Source: Actinomycetes bacterium (GTDB taxonomy: Bacteria > Actinomycetota > Thermoleophilia > RBG-16-64-13). Taken from it: DNA of 7,448 bases. The first letter of the stretch is position 1, and the number at the start of each line of letters is the position of its first letter. Below, in pieces: positions 1-6,820 of the stretch. The stretch spans positions 1 through 7,448 of the forward strand of contig JAKAHF010000093.1 in NCBI GenBank assembly GCA_021815245.1, given 5' to 3'. The notes under the pieces are model-generated. The model was not told where the DNA came from, did no database searches, and saw only the letters and a program-made list of their open reading frames with translations. Made by a program: the position numbers and the translations under genes.

Positions 1-683
<683 letters not shown>

Positions 684-732
684 AGTACCCCTCCGTGCCC
701 GGTGCGATTTGCTTGGTACGAACTGCCTCTGC

Positions 733-1140
733 TCACGCGCCGGGCGCGTTGTCTGCCAACATGGCCGTGCTCACACGACCGTCACTCAGCCACTTTGTTC
801 CGTAGTCGCGCATGTGCTCTATCAAGGGAATGAGATCCCAGCCCATGTCGGTCAGCGTGTACTCGACCCTCGGCGGCACCTCGGCGTAGCTCTTGCGCGT
901 GACGATGCCGGCTTTCTCCAGGCCCTTGAGGCGTTCGGAGAGAGTCTTCGGACTAATGCCAGACAGGGAGCGCTCCAGCGCGCTAAAACGATTGATCCCG
1001 TTCGATAGATCGCGCAGGATGAGGAGAGTCCACTTGCCTGAGATGATATCCGCGGTCTTCAGAACGGGGCACGATTCCGGGTGCGCATCTGTGGAGTGCA
1101 CGACGCCGACACCTTCCTGCTCAAGCGTTTCTACTGACAT
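733..1140 (-). CDS. HxlR-family winged-helix transcriptional regulator
   Basis: This 135-residue DNA-binding regulator has the full HxlR signature. CPV with conserved Cys24 is followed by [13 protein letters not shown] (33-45), the recognition-helix region [32 protein letters not shown] (49-80), and the wing [19 protein letters not shown] (82-100). The C-terminal helix [15 protein letters not shown] probably forms the dimer interface. The length is typical of the family. In several HxlR relatives the N-terminal Cys senses electrophiles or redox stress, so such a role here is inference. The ATG at 1140 has AGG 7 nt upstream, a modest SD. A good sigma-70 promoter lies about 50-75 nt upstream. 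HxlR proteins usually control a neighbouring enzyme or transporter gene. Here the downstream gene is rpoD and the upstream one a small ribbon-helix-helix-like protein, so no target is obvious. Confidence 0.93.
   Translation of the reverse strand: MSVETLEQEGVGVVHSTDAHPESCPVLKTADIISGKWTLLILRDLSNGINRFSALERSLSGISPKTLSERLKGLEKAGIVTRKSYAEVPPRVEYTLTDMGWDLIPLIEHMRDYGTKWLSDGRVSTAMLADNAPGA
735..749 (-). other. GC-rich hairpin at the end of the HxlR gene
   Basis: ACGCGC (735-740) and GCGCGT (744-749) form a perfect 6-bp stem with a 3-nt loop, touching the TGA stop of the regulator (733-735). No T-run follows on the minus strand, so this is not a standard intrinsic terminator. It could slow ribosomes or polymerase, or protect a 3' end before rpoD. 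The complementarity is directly visible; the role is unknown. Confidence 0.3.
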
Positions 1141-1186
1141 TCAACCTGCAAAACCGACGGTGATCGGGTCCGCAAAAAGGTAAGGC

Positions 1187-1215
1187 AAGGTAGCAGAGAT
1201 GCCCGCGGTTTTCAA
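1187..1215 (-). promoter_or_regulatory. Sigma-70 promoter of the HxlR gene
   Basis: On the minus strand, TTGAAA (1210-1215) and TACCTT (1187-1192) are separated by exactly 17 nt. These match a -35 (5 of 6 to TTGACA) and a TAnnnT-type -10. The predicted start would be near 1180, giving an mRNA leader of about 40 nt before the ATG at 1140. The hexamer TACCTT recurs exactly 10 nt further downstream (1177-1182), one helical turn from the first. It could be an operator for the regulator itself or an alternative -10. Mapping of the transcript start is not available. Confidence 0.55.
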
Positions 1216-1287
1216 CCTGCCCGAGCAGGCCACGTCGGTCCGGCCACCTCGGCGACAGCAGCGCACGACCCGGTCGGCCGTAGCCAC

Positions 1288-1581
1288 CTAGTCGCCAGAT
1301 GAAGACGATGGCGACGATGGCGACGTCGACCCGGGCGATTCCGACGGGTCGCCGATGCGGGGCTCGGCCATCAGTCGGGCGACGGTGTCCCACAGCAACG
1401 GGTCGTGCGCCCGCCCCAACGACAGGATCTGCCGCGCCACTTCGAGCTCCGGCTTGCAGAACTGCCCGACGATGTGCGATATGGGACGCCCGGTCAGCTC
1501 GGCCAACTCGCGGAGCGTCTCGACGTCTTCACGAGGAAGGCTGATCGAGAGCCGGTCGACTTCGTTCTCACGTCTTGCCAC
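1288..1581 (-). CDS. Small ribbon-helix-helix-like protein with a Ser/Pro tail
   Basis: This 97-residue protein begins at a GTG. The pattern RLSISLPREDVETLRELAELTGRPISHIVGQF (10-41) fits a ribbon-helix-helix (CopG/Arc/MetJ-like) DNA-binding fold: a short beta strand RLSISLP, helix DVETLRELAELT, a turn GRP, then helix ISHIVGQFCKPELEVARQIL. Residues 60-72 (DPLLWDTVARLMA) form another helix, and the last 20 or so residues are a disordered tail of Ser, Pro and Gly ending in Asp. An in-frame ATG lies 25 codons upstream (1656). I prefer GTG at 1581 because GAGGTGG ends 6 nt before it and because the family's beta strand normally begins near the N-terminus. Such proteins serve as antitoxins or repressors, but no toxin gene lies beside it. 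The nearest neighbour is the divergent 49-residue membrane protein. The fold call is inference; the reading frame is well supported. Confidence 0.7.
   Translation of the reverse strand: MARRENEVDRLSISLPREDVETLRELAELTGRPISHIVGQFCKPELEVARQILSLGRAHDPLLWDTVARLMAEPRIGDPSESPGSTSPSSPSSSSGD
1304..1325. repeat. Short 9-bp tandem repeat encoding a Ser/Pro tail
   Basis: GACGATGGC occurs twice in tandem (1304-1312, 1313-1321) and begins a third time (1322-1325). On the minus strand it encodes part of the Ser/Pro-rich tail of the ribbon-helix-helix-like protein. The 9-bp unit keeps the frame, so unit gain or loss would change only tail length. Confidence 0.5.
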
Positions 1582-1691
1582 GGTGGTCCACCTCAGAATG
1601 TCGCGCCCAGGAATGCGGCTCAATGAGTCTATCAGACCGCTCGCGGCTACCGTCATCGGCCGTGATGATCCTGTGAACGCTAGATCTCTGC

Positions 1692-1710
1692 TAGTACTGC
1701 AGTAATACTA
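1692..1710. promoter_or_regulatory. Palindromic candidate operator in a divergent AT-rich promoter region
   Basis: TACTGCAGTA (1695-1704) is a perfect 10-bp palindrome, and the flanks TAGTA (1692-1696) and TACTA (1706-1710) are also inverted copies. It lies in the only clearly AT-rich stretch (about 1680-1735) between the minus-strand ribbon-helix-helix-like gene and the plus-strand membrane protein. On the minus strand a weak -35 (TTTAAA, 1727-1732) and a fair -10 (TAGTAT, 1705-1710) 16 nt apart would place the palindrome at a transcription start. A dimeric ribbon-helix-helix protein binding here would be natural, but that is inference. Confidence 0.35.
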
Positions 1711-1783
1711 ATTGACGCCAATATCCTTTAAATTGCTGAGCTTCTGCCCTACTCTTGTCATACGTTCGTAACACCATAGCCCA

Positions 1784-1816
1784 CGCAGACGATCAGTCGC
1801 TCCGTCTGCGACGGAG
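1784..1816 (+). promoter_or_regulatory. Leader with mutually exclusive hairpins before the membrane microprotein
   Basis: CGCAGACG (1784-1791) is perfectly complementary to CGTCTGCG (1803-1810), giving an 8-bp stem with an 11-nt loop. CTCCGTC (1800-1806) pairs with GACGGAG (1810-1816), giving a 7-bp stem with a 3-nt loop. GTCGC (1796-1800) can pair with GCGAC (1808-1812). These share bases, so only one can form at a time. The last stem ends 4 nt before the G-rich SD region (1821-1830) of the small membrane protein. This fits a leader that modulates translation or transcription, but no ligand domain, T-run or peptide is evident. Confidence 0.35.
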
Positions 1817-1835
1817 ACAAGAAGGGGTGGTGCAG

Positions 1836-1985
1836 ATGGGTCCACTGATACAGGTGGCTCTGGTCATCGGGTTGTTGCTGGTCTGGGTAGCCGTCATCTA
1901 CCGACTCGAGAAGACAAACCTCAAGGCCGATCGGCGCAGACAAGAGCGCGCTAAATGCAAGGCGGGCGATTCGGCGACGATCTAG
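1836..1985 (+). CDS. Single-span membrane microprotein, unknown function
   Basis: This 49-residue protein has one hydrophobic segment (PLIQVALVIGLLLVWVAVIY, about 3-22) followed by a strongly basic tail (KADRRRQERAKCKAG). The expected topology is N-out with the tail in the cytoplasm. I prefer ATG at 1836 because the G-rich SD GGGGTGG lies just upstream and the TM segment then starts at the N-terminus. The frame stays open upstream to a TTG at 1755, which would add 27 residues read through the hairpin region. The TAG stop interlocks with that of convergent gatB in one CTAG. I do not recognise a family. Candidates are a small regulatory subunit of a membrane complex or a stress membrane peptide. 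The hydrophobic-then-basic pattern and the RBS support a real gene, but homology has not been tested. Confidence 0.6.
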   Translation: MGPLIQVALVIGLLLVWVAVIYRLEKTNLKADRRRQERAKCKAGDSATI

Positions 1986-3460
1986 GCCAGATGCTTTCGT
2001 AGCAGGTCGTTCACCATCTTGGGATTTGCCTGGCCGCGAGTCTCTTTCATCACTTGGCCGACGAAGAAACCGAGAACCTTGTCTCGTCCCTGCCGGAACT
2101 CCTCGGCGGGGCCGGGGTTGTCGGCCACCAGGCGCATGATGATGTTCTCCAACTCGCCGGCGTCGGAGATCTGGCCGAGGCCCTTCTCTGCCACTATGGA
2201 CCTCGCGTCTTTGCCTGAGGTGGTCATAGCCTCGAACACTTCCTTGGCCATCTTGCCCGACAGCGTGCCGTCGGCGACGAGACCCAGCAACTCGGCCATG
2301 CCGGCGACGCTCACCGCCGATTGGGCAACATCGATGCCGGCCGCGTTGAGATAGGCCGAGAAATCGCCGAGCACCCAGTTGGCCGAGGTGCGGGCGTCGC
2401 CCGTCGCGGCCGCCAGGGCCTCGAAGTAGTCACCGAGAGGCTTGTTGGTCGACAGCGACCCAGCGTCCTTGGGAGCTAGGGCATACTGACCGATGAGGCG
2501 TTCCTTGCGGGCCGCCGGCAGCTCGGGCAGGCTCTGCCGCACCCGCTCCACGTAGGCCTCGTCAAGCTCGACGGGGGGCAGGTCGGGCTCGGGGAAATAG
2601 CGATAGTCGTGAGCTTCTTCCTTGCTGCGCAGGCTCGATACCATTCCCGTGGCCGGATCGAAATGCACCGTGGCCTGCACCACGCGGTCGCCGAACTCGA
2701 GCATGTCGATCTGACGCTCGATCTCGGCCTCGAGACCGCGATGGAGAAAGCGGAACGAGTTCATGTTCTTCAGCTCGGTCTTGGTGCCGAGCGGATCGCC
2801 GGGCTTGCGCACCGAGACGTTCGCATCGCAGCGCAGAGAGCCTTCCTCCATGTTGACGTCGGAGACACCGAGTTGCTCCACGAGACTGCGCAACTGGGTG
2901 AGAAACGACCGTGCCTGATCGGGCGTGGCGATATCGGGCTCGGTGACGATCTCGACCAGCGGCGTGCCGCCCCGGTTGAAATCGACCAGCGAGTAGTCGG
3001 CCCCGTCGATGCGCCCGGAAGTGCCGCCCGCGTGCACCAGCTTGCCCGCGTCTTCTTCCGTGTGCACGCGGGTGATGCCGACCCGCAGCAGGCTGCCATC
3101 GTCAAGTTCGACATCGAGGTGTCCGCCGAGTCCTATGGGCAGGTCGTACTGCGAGATCTGGTAGGCCTTCGGCAGATCGGGATAGAAGTAGTTCTTGCGG
3201 TGGAAGATCGTCCGCTCGGCGATGCCGCAGTTGAGGGCCAACGCGATTCGAGTCGCGTACTCGATGGCCTTCTCGTTGGTGACCGGCAGCACACCCGGGT
3301 GTCCAAGGCAGACCGGGCACACGTGCGTGTTGGGGGGGTCGCCGAAGCTCAACTCGCAGCCACAGAACATCTTGGTACGCGTGCTGAGCTGCACGTGGAT
3401 CTCGAGGCCGATGACGGCCTCCCAGCCACGCTCGTCGGCGGAGCGGGTCTGGGCGCTCAT
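1982..3460 (-). CDS. gatB: Asp/Glu-tRNA(Asn/Gln) amidotransferase subunit B (GatB)
   Basis: GatB is the tRNA-binding and kinase/transamidation subunit of GatCAB. It activates misacylated Glu-tRNA(Gln) or Asp-tRNA(Asn) with ATP and replaces the side-chain carboxylate with ammonia channelled from GatA. The 492 residues match the family's usual length. Features are IGLEIHVQL (17-25), zinc-type cysteines in CGC and CPVC (C33, C35, C48, C51), [16 protein letters not shown] (91-106), [17 protein letters not shown] (160-176), [14 protein letters not shown] (205-218), ELKNMNSF (229-236) and [13 protein letters not shown] (284-296). The C-terminal helical and YqeY-like tail is intact to [12 protein letters not shown]. 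The start ATG at 3460 overlaps the gatA stop by 4 nt (ATGA) and has GGAGGTG 5 nt upstream, which implies coupled translation. It is last in gatC-gatA-gatB. The stop TAG shares CTAG with the convergent microprotein gene, so no room exists for a terminator between them. Confidence 0.98.
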   Translation of the reverse strand: MSAQTRSADERGWEAVIGLEIHVQLSTRTKMFCGCELSFGDPPNTHVCPVCLGHPGVLPVTNEKAIEYATRIALALNCGIAERTIFHRKNYFYPDLPKAYQISQYDLPIGLGGHLDVELDDGSLLRVGITRVHTEEDAGKLVHAGGTSGRIDGADYSLVDFNRGGTPLVEIVTEPDIATPDQARSFLTQLRSLVEQLGVSDVNMEEGSLRCDANVSVRKPGDPLGTKTELKNMNSFRFLHRGLEAEIERQIDMLEFGDRVVQATVHFDPATGMVSSLRSKEEAHDYRYFPEPDLPPVELDEAYVERVRQSLPELPAARKERLIGQYALAPKDAGSLSTNKPLGDYFEALAAATGDARTSANWVLGDFSAYLNAAGIDVAQSAVSVAGMAELLGLVADGTLSGKMAKEVFEAMTTSGKDARSIVAEKGLGQISDAGELENIIMRLVADNPGPAEEFRQGRDKVLGFFVGQVMKETRGQANPKMVNDLLRKHLA

Positions 3461-4926
3461 CGGGCCACCTCCGCCACGGGGGCGACCGTATCGACCTGCA
3501 GCCTCTGCTCGATCGCATACGCCGCGTTCAAGATGCCCTTCTCCGACAGATGCGGGCCGATGATCTGCAGCCCCACCGGCATGCCGGCGGAAAAGCCCGC
3601 GGGGATGCTGATGCCCGGCAGGCCGGCCAGGTTGACCGGGATCGTGCACAGGTCGAGGAGGTACATCTGCAGTGGATCGGCCGTCTTCTCGCCGATCTTG
3701 AAAGCCACGGTGGGCGCCACCGGCGAGATGAGGTAATCGAAGGTCGAGAACGCCTTCGCGAAGTCCTGGATGATCAGTGTGCGCGTGCGCTGCGCCTGCG
3801 CGTAGTAGGCGTCGTAGTAGCCGGCCGAGAGTGCGTAGGTGCCGATCATGATGCGGCGCTTCACTTCGGTGCCAAAGCCCTCGCTGCGGGTGCGCACATA
3901 CATATCGTAGAGATCGTCGGCGCCGGAGTGGCGGTGGCCGTAACGCACGCCGTCGAAGCGAGCCAGGTTGGAGCTGGCCTCCGAAGGCGCGATGATGTAG
4001 TAGGCCGCGATGCCCTGTTGCACACTCGGCAGGCTGACCTCCTCGCAGACGCCGCCCAAAGCGCCGATGGCGTCGACGGCGGTATCGAAGACGTCGCGCA
4101 CACCCGGCTCCACGGCTTCGCCGCCCAGTTCCTTGATCACGCCGAAGCGCAGTCCCTCGAGGCTCTCCCGCGCCGGCGCCCCGACCGGCTCGCTGAGGCC
4201 GATACTGGTCGAATCGCGCGGATCGCACGAGGCGATCAGATCGAGCAGTGAAGCCGCGTCTTGCACCGTGCGGGCGACCGGGCCGATCTGGTCGAGCGAA
4301 CTGGCGAAGGCGACCAGCCCGTAGCGGCTGACGGTGCCATACGTGGGCTTCAGACCGACCACTCCGCAAAACGAGGCCGGCTGGCGGATAGAGCCGCCCG
4401 TGTCGGTGCCGAGCGACCACGGTGCCTCAGAGGCGGCGACGCAAGCGGCGGAGCCGCCACTGGAGCCGCCCGGCACGCGGTCGAGGTCCCAGGGGTTGTG
4501 TGTGACCTTGTAGGCCGAGTTCTCGGTCGAACTGCCCATGGCGAACTCGTCCATGTTGAGCTTGCCCAAGAAGATGAGTCCGGCGGCCCGCAGCCTGGCG
4601 ACGACGGTGGCGTCGTAGGGGGGGATGTACCCCTTGAGGATCTTCGACGCGCAGGTCGTCTCCATGCCCTTGACGCAGAGCACGTCTTTCAATGCGATGG
4701 GCACACCCTCCCACGGCTCCCGCTGAGCGACCGGCTTCGCATCGACAGCGGCAGCGGCCTCGAGGGCGCCCTCTTCATCGACTCTGAGAAACGCGTCGAC
4801 CGCTCCATCGACCGCGGCGATGCGATCGAGATACGCACGGGTCAACTCGACCGCGGAGACTTCACGCGAAGCCAGCAGATCGCGGCAACCGTGGGCGGTC
4901 AGCCTGGTGACGTCGATGGTCGCCAT
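3457..4926 (-). CDS. gatA: Asp/Glu-tRNA(Asn/Gln) amidotransferase subunit A (GatA, glutamine amidase)
   Basis: GatA is an amidase-signature enzyme that hydrolyses glutamine and feeds ammonia through a tunnel to GatB. At 489 residues it has family length. The Ser-cisSer-Lys triad is visible as Lys80 (ALKDVL), Ser155 in the motif [10 protein letters not shown] (152-161), and Ser179 in [12 protein letters not shown] (173-184). Each sits one residue off the S. aureus GatA numbering (79/154/178). Other landmarks are [19 protein letters not shown] (121-139), GLKPTYG (191-197), [13 protein letters not shown] and the C-terminal [10 protein letters not shown]. The ATG at 4926 starts 8 nt after the gatC stop and has a G-rich SD (AGGGGG). 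The gene overlaps gatB by 4 nt, so the operon is tightly coupled. No key residue is missing. Presence of the complex implies the host makes Gln-tRNA(Gln), Asn-tRNA(Asn) or both indirectly. Which one cannot be told from this window. Confidence 0.98.
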   Translation of the reverse strand: MATIDVTRLTAHGCRDLLASREVSAVELTRAYLDRIAAVDGAVDAFLRVDEEGALEAAAAVDAKPVAQREPWEGVPIALKDVLCVKGMETTCASKILKGYIPPYDATVVARLRAAGLIFLGKLNMDEFAMGSSTENSAYKVTHNPWDLDRVPGGSSGGSAACVAASEAPWSLGTDTGGSIRQPASFCGVVGLKPTYGTVSRYGLVAFASSLDQIGPVARTVQDAASLLDLIASCDPRDSTSIGLSEPVGAPARESLEGLRFGVIKELGGEAVEPGVRDVFDTAVDAIGALGGVCEEVSLPSVQQGIAAYYIIAPSEASSNLARFDGVRYGHRHSGADDLYDMYVRTRSEGFGTEVKRRIMIGTYALSAGYYDAYYAQAQRTRTLIIQDFAKAFSTFDYLISPVAPTVAFKIGEKTADPLQMYLLDLCTIPVNLAGLPGISIPAGFSAGMPVGLQIIGPHLSEKGILNAAYAIEQRLQVDTVAPVAEVAR

Positions 4927-4934
4927 GACGCCCC

Positions 4935-5216
4935 CTAGCCTATCCGCGGGACGACGAACTGCCCCCGCTCCACATCGGGCCCATTGCTCATGGCCGCTTC
5001 GTGTTCGAGCCCCAGCCTGGGCTCATCGGGCCGCAGCACGTTCTTGAGGGCGACCGCGTGCGACGTCGTGGGCAGACCCGAGAGATCGAGTTGCGAGAGT
5101 TGCTGCACGTAGTCGATGATGGCGCCGAGTTCAGGCTGCAGGCGCTCGAACTCTTCTTCGGTGAAGTGAAGCCGCGCGAGACGCGCGACGTGCTCGACCT
5201 CTTGGCGGGAAATCAT
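4935..5216 (-). CDS. gatC: Asp/Glu-tRNA(Asn/Gln) amidotransferase subunit C (GatC)
   Basis: GatC is the small subunit that wraps around and stabilises the GatA-GatB interface. The 93 residues match family size. The N-terminal pattern [25 protein letters not shown] (2-26) and the helix [26 protein letters not shown] are characteristic, as are the LRPDEPRL and FVVPRIG C-terminal motifs, the latter lying in the active-site region of the complex. The frame remains open to an earlier start at 5261. I chose ATG 5216 because GatC homologs begin directly with M-x-x-x-E-V and GGAG lies 9 nt upstream. It is the first gene of gatC-gatA-gatB and follows a TATAAT promoter about 65 nt upstream. Nothing is odd about it. 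Confidence 0.95.
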   Translation of the reverse strand: MISRQEVEHVARLARLHFTEEEFERLQPELGAIIDYVQQLSQLDLSGLPTTSHAVALKNVLRPDEPRLGLEHEAAMSNGPDVERGQFVVPRIG

Positions 5217-5282
5217 GGCGCAGCTCTCCTGATCTTCGTGCGTCGTGGCCTCGAAGACCACGAGCCGGGTCTGGTTCGCTGG

Positions 5283-5288
5283 ATTATA
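5283..5288 (-). promoter_or_regulatory. TATAAT -10 element upstream of gatCAB
   Basis: On the minus strand a perfect TATAAT occurs at 5283-5288 in GC-rich surroundings, about 67 nt before the gatC ATG. At a 16-18 nt spacing I see no good -35 (the sequence there is GATGGG-like), nor a TGn extended -10. The expected start near 5276 gives a leader of about 60 nt. The missing -35 may mean an activator or a weak promoter. The hexamer itself is a direct observation; promoter activity is inferred. Confidence 0.5.
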
Positions 5289-5347
5289 CCGAACCAGAGG
5301 AGGAGCCCATCTTTCAGGCCAAAGCGGCGTATCCGATGCATAACGGG

Positions 5348-5364
5348 GTCGTGCGAGGCACGAC
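5348..5364. repeat. Perfect 7-bp inverted repeat (hairpin)
   Basis: GTCGTGC (5348-5354) and GCACGAC (5358-5364) are perfect reverse complements around the loop GAG. It lies about 60 nt upstream (minus sense) of the gatCAB -10. It is not followed by a T-run on either strand. It could be an operator or a transcript-end hairpin. The base pairing is certain; the function is unknown. Confidence 0.3.
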
Positions 5365-5429
5365 GAGGGCCGGCTCGCCCGTCAGGGACATGGATCAACG
5401 AGGGCAGCCTCGCCGCAGGCGACGACATT

Positions 5430-5537
5430 ATGCGCGCCGTGGTCGCGAGAGACATCCGCAAGAACATCTTTTCGGCCCTTCAGGAGCTGGTGGGCACATT
5501 GAAAACGCGTTGCGTCAAGGAACAGGAGCTCGCCTAG
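5430..5537 (+). CDS. Doubtful 35-residue ORF, unknown
   Basis: An ATG-to-TAG frame encodes MRAVVARDIRKNIF, then SALQELVGTLKTRCVKEQELA. It reads as a plausible amphipathic helix with mixed charge rather than the Arg/Pro-rich shadow translation common in this GC-rich window. The only SD is a weak AGG about 10 nt upstream. The same frame is open far upstream across antisense gatC, so the ORF may simply be the end of a chance open frame. No family is recognised. It could be a microprotein, a remnant of a decayed gene, or noise. Confidence 0.18.
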   Translation: MRAVVARDIRKNIFSALQELVGTLKTRCVKEQELA

Positions 5538-5572
5538 TCGAGGCCGGGCCCGCGAGTCACGCCCAAGCGGCC

Positions 5573-5589
5573 TCGACCGGCTCGGTCGA
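5573..5589 (-). terminator. Candidate hairpin terminator after the MFS remnant
   Basis: TCGACCG (5573-5579) and CGGTCGA (5583-5589) form a perfect 7-bp GC-rich stem with a 3-nt loop. It starts 15 nt downstream of the TAA of the broken MFS gene in the minus sense. No T-tract follows, so it would be a non-canonical terminator of the kind often proposed in GC-rich actinomycetes. The stem is observed; termination is inferred. Confidence 0.35.
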
Positions 5590-5604
5590 CGCCGTCTCTC
5601 CGAG

Positions 5605-6453
5605 TTACCGATCGCGCACTCGTATAGAGGGCAGGCCTCTGATCGCCGGCCCGACCAAGCACACGAGGAGCCCCGTGACGGCGAACCGCAGATCGACCCC
5701 GATCTCCTCGGCCAACGGTCCGGCGATCAACAGGCCGGGTATGGAGGCGAGAAGCGCCACTGTCATGTAGAGCGACGCAACTCGACCCAAACGAGCCGGG
5801 TCGACCAGTCGCTGAAAGATGGCGTTGAGCGGGGCCCCGAACAGCGGCACCGAGAAGCCCATTACCATCGAGAGACCCGCGAACGCCCAGAAGACCGGCG
5901 ACGGCAGCAATCCCGAGCCGCCGGTCGTAAGACCGGCCAAGAAGATACCCGTGGCGATCAACCGAGCGGGCGACCACCGGGAGGCGACGGCGCCTACTGT
6001 CGCCCAGCGCGCCAGGAGCGTGCCGGCGCCGAACGCCAACTCGACAACCCTGGCATTGAAGACCGTGCCCCTGAAGTGGCCGAACGTCATGAGGGGAAAG
6101 GGGGCGTTTATGGGCATATGCAGGAGCGTCACCACGGTCAGCAAGACGGTCAGTTGGAAGAGTCCACGGCGCTGCCGAAGCTCCTGCCAGCCTTCGACGA
6201 ACTCACCGGTGAGTCCGGCCGGCCTTGGCCCCGGCACCTACTCCGGATGGCAAATACGCCCCAGCACTAGTGGGCCTGCGGCAAGAAGACCCCCGGCTAC
6301 ATCGACGGCAATGACAGCGCTAAGCGGCGCCACGCCCATCAGGAAGACCCCGAGCACCGGCCCGGCCATGACCACGCCCGAGGTCAAGAAGAAACTCCAG
6401 CCGGCGACACGCAGGAGGTCCTGCGGTGGAACGTACATCGGCACCGCGGAAGG
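5605..6453 (-). pseudogene. MFS efflux transporter remnant: N-terminus missing and in-frame TAG
   Basis: The translation resembles macrolide-efflux/EntS-type major facilitator pumps. After the upstream gene's stop at 6454 the frame runs without any good start: SAVPMYVPPQDLLRVAGW, two membrane spans (FFLTSGVVMAGPVLGVFLMG; AVIAVDVAGGLLAAGPLVLG), then HPE and a TAG at 6238-6240. The same frame continues immediately with VPGPRPAGLTGEFVEGWQELRQR and the six-span C-terminal half (GLFQLTVLLTVVTLL, through SLYMTVALLASIPGLLIAGPLAEEIG) to a TAA at 5605. About 282 codons survive of roughly 410. The first four spans, about 120-130 residues, are absent. A GTG directly after the TAG (6237) could in theory start a half-transporter of 210 residues, but I see no SD reason to believe it. 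Readthrough is unlikely because TAG serves as the normal stop of at least five neighbours. The MFS family is clear; the exact substrate is not. Confidence 0.8.
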
Positions 6454-6816
6454 CTAGGCACGAGGCGGGAGCAGAGTTTCTTCCTTGCCTGCGGCGCGCG
6501 TCAACAGGCGCCTTCTGAGCCACCAGTGCCCGGCTCTGGCCCCGAGCATCTGACCCGCTGCAAAGGCCAGACTGGTAAAAGGGATGAAGGCGTAGGAGAG
6601 GTGCGATTCGAAGCGTGCCAAGAAGATCAGAGGCACCGGTAGGTGAATCGCGAGGAACCAGCGAAGCGACAGTTTGCGAGTGTAGGCGCGGTAGAAGCCG
6701 AACGGCAGCGTCACAAGCATGACGACTGCAAGCACTGCAACAACGCGCACCAAGCTCGTGACCTCCGGCAGTCTCTGGCTCGTCGACCAACCGGCGTTCA
6801 TGGTAGCAGAACCCAT
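6454..6816 (-). CDS. Conserved-looking three-span membrane protein, unknown function
   Basis: This 120-residue protein has three hydrophobic segments at about 21-42 (SLVRVVAVLAVVMLVTLPFGFY), 52-68 (RWFLAIHLPVPLIFLAR) and 74-94 (SYAFIPFTSLAFAAGQML). A basic loop YRAYTRKLSLRW lies between the first two and a basic tail HWWLRRRLLTRAAGKEE follows. The motif RWFLAIHLPVPLIFLAR, with His-Leu-Pro inside a membrane span, looks like a conserved core, but I cannot name a family. Starts at ATG 6816 or ATG 6801 are possible, and neither has a clear SD. ATG 6816 lies 4 nt from the Fur-box-like repeat, which suggests a very short or absent leader. It is divergent from hemH and its TAG abuts the MFS remnant, so the C-terminal tail could have been altered by the deletion that removed the MFS N-terminus. 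A role linked to heme or iron would be guesswork from position. Confidence 0.72.
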   Translation of the reverse strand: MGSATMNAGWSTSQRLPEVTSLVRVVAVLAVVMLVTLPFGFYRAYTRKLSLRWFLAIHLPVPLIFLARFESHLSYAFIPFTSLAFAAGQMLGARAGHWWLRRRLLTRAAGKEETLLPPRA

Positions 6817-6820
6817 GTGA

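Larger units (their letters stand above)
5289..5604. other. Gene-poor spacer between the broken MFS gene and the gatCAB promoter
   Basis: About 315 nt hold no convincing conserved gene. Contents seen are a hairpin at 5348-5364 (GTCGTGC/GCACGAC, 7 bp, 3-nt loop), a doubtful 35-codon plus-strand ORF (5430-5537), and a second hairpin at 5573-5589 just after the MFS stop. Minus-strand frames across it give only Arg-rich shadow translations. It may be remnant or untranslated sequence left by decay near the MFS gene. Confidence 0.5.

Noticed and set aside
1216..1229. CCTGC/GCAGG hairpin as a terminator for the ribbon-helix-helix-like gene
   Set aside because: Only a 5-bp stem and no real T-run; it overlaps the hxlR promoter, so a terminator call is not supported.
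1121..1393. Minus-strand 90-residue frame between hxlR and the ribbon-helix-helix-like gene
   Set aside because: Arg/Gly/Pro-rich, overlaps the ends of both better supported genes and the hxlR promoter; no SD-backed start.
2609..3736. Long plus-strand open frame (375 residues) opposite gatB
   Set aside because: It is a mirror of the GC-rich gatB codons, with no recognisable domain, and gatB on the other strand is certain.
3461..4420. Upstream extension of the gatB frame giving an apparent 812-residue protein
   Set aside because: The extra 320 residues are an Arg/Gly-rich shadow of gatA. GatB starts at ATG 3460 with a strong SD and an ATGA overlap.
6238..6240. Amber codon read through as a special amino acid
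   Set aside because: TAG is the everyday stop of at least five genes here, and MFS pumps have no known use of pyrrolysine; the missing N-terminus also indicates decay.
5819..6457. Plus-strand frame of 212 residues opposite the MFS remnant
   Set aside because: Ser/Thr/Pro-rich shadow translation without any motif, while the other strand reads as clear MFS membrane spans.
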